In this document: positions 34,095 through 34,272 of the stretch, piece after piece
Position numbering within the stretch: the stretch's first letter is position 1
How the letters are laid out: each line of letters opens with the position of its first letter
Origin: an uncultured Alphaproteobacteria bacterium
GTDB taxonomy: Bacteria; Pseudomonadota; Alphaproteobacteria; Rhodobacterales; Rhodobacteraceae
Assembly (NCBI GenBank): GCA_913051655.1
Contig: CAJXHI010000006.1
Span: 1 to 34,272, forward strand
DNA length: 34,272 nt
Direction: 5' to 3'
Notes under the pieces: generated by a model
Database searches by the model: none
What the model was told of the DNA's origin: nothing
The model's input: the letters and a program-made list of their open reading frames with translations, nothing else
Made by a program: the position numbers and the translations under genes

Positions 34095-34272
34095 AATCAA
34101 TGGTGTTACTCGGTCAGCCTCTGCCCATGCCCGCGCAAGCGGTCCATGAAGCATCAGCGTCTGTCTACGGATCACATCCAGCACCCAGAAAACGACGGCA
34201 AAGGGAATTGCCAGCACAAATATGAGGCTGAAATACAGGATATATTCGAAACTTCTACGGTTTTGACCACGA
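34083..34272 (-). CDS. pufQ: PufQ, bacteriochlorophyll-related protein (5' end cut by the window)
   Basis: The last 62 codons of PufQ. They read EYILYFSLIFVLAIPFAVVF, then WVLDVIRRQTLMLHGPLARA, then WAEADRVTPLIFSP before TGA at 34085-34083. The single membrane helix followed by GPLARAWAEAD..TP.IFSP matches Rhodobacter PufQ, a small protein needed for normal bacteriochlorophyll synthesis or carrier function. The start codon and operon promoter lie outside the window. Its place directly before pufB confirms a Rhodobacter-type pufQBALMX order. Confidence 0.88.
   Translation of the reverse strand, partial: RGQNRRSFEYILYFSLIFVLAIPFAVVFWVLDVIRRQTLMLHGPLARAWAEADRVTPLIFSP

Noticed and set aside
1..34272. 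Insertion sequences, prophage, integrase or attachment sites as the cause of gene breakage
   Set aside because: No transposase, integrase or terminal inverted repeat was recognisable, and no tRNA-flanking duplication was seen at 6266-6340 or 7737-7810; decay looks due to small mutations.

Overview
The window is a chromosomal segment of an alphaproteobacterium of the Rhodobacterales/Roseobacter type that can make a photosynthetic apparatus. The evidence is a minus-strand puf operon at the right end (pufQ, B, A, L, M, a pufX-like gene, then dxs), the rsfS-rlmH-gpmI-envC-ctpA-rppH cluster common in this group, and protein sequences of roseobacter flavour throughout. An aerobic anoxygenic phototroph is the natural inference. 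I cannot fix genus or species from sequence alone; a pelagic lineage with an eroding genome (for example the RCA group) would fit.

Layout. 1-1246: a broken CocE/NonD-type hydrolase. 1275-5962 (minus): an oligopeptide/dipeptide-type ABC importer (two permeases and a fused double ATPase, with no binding protein nearby) followed by a cysteine synthase. 6266-7810: tRNA-Gln, a class V PLP enzyme and tRNA-Cys. 8098-8982: a wrecked fatty acid desaturase. 8998-11013: a DMT transporter, a NUDIX hydrolase and a DUF983 protein. 11265-12610: three consecutive relics of an ECF sigma factor operon (sigma factor, small partner protein, heavy-metal-sensor-like protein). 12723-18354: a tightly coupled nucleoside salvage operon (VOC/cupin protein, cdd, deoA, deoB, add, upp). 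18420-19310: a decayed SPOR-domain protein. 19439-21450 (minus): leuCD. 21457-22385: a gene-poor stretch with minus-strand remnants. 22392-27861: rsfS, rlmH, gpmI, envC-like, ctpA, rppH. 27931-29385: an amidase, whose end overlaps the end of dxs. 29374-34272 (minus): dxs and the puf operon; pufQ is cut by the window edge.

How the genes work together. The salvage operon deaminates cytidine and adenosine nucleosides, phosphorolyses pyrimidine nucleosides, isomerises the released pentose 1-phosphate and recovers uracil as UMP. The puf operon makes the LH1 antenna and reaction centre. dxs at its end makes 1-deoxy-D-xylulose 5-phosphate, the precursor of the carotenoids and phytyl tails that those complexes need. 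The puf transcript is studded with hairpins: between Q and B, between A and L, and a run of five between the pufX-like gene and dxs. These probably set mRNA stability and subunit ratios.

The most striking global feature is gene decay. At least six genes at four loci are broken by several frameshifts and stops each, yet still recognisable, and they lie between intact, tightly packed operons. I saw no insertion sequence, prophage, CRISPR array or integration site. I found no wholly new system. The best leads are the divergent PufX-like protein, the hairpin series in the puf transcript, the unassigned VOC/cupin protein heading the salvage operon, and the palindrome ahead of the ABC importer.
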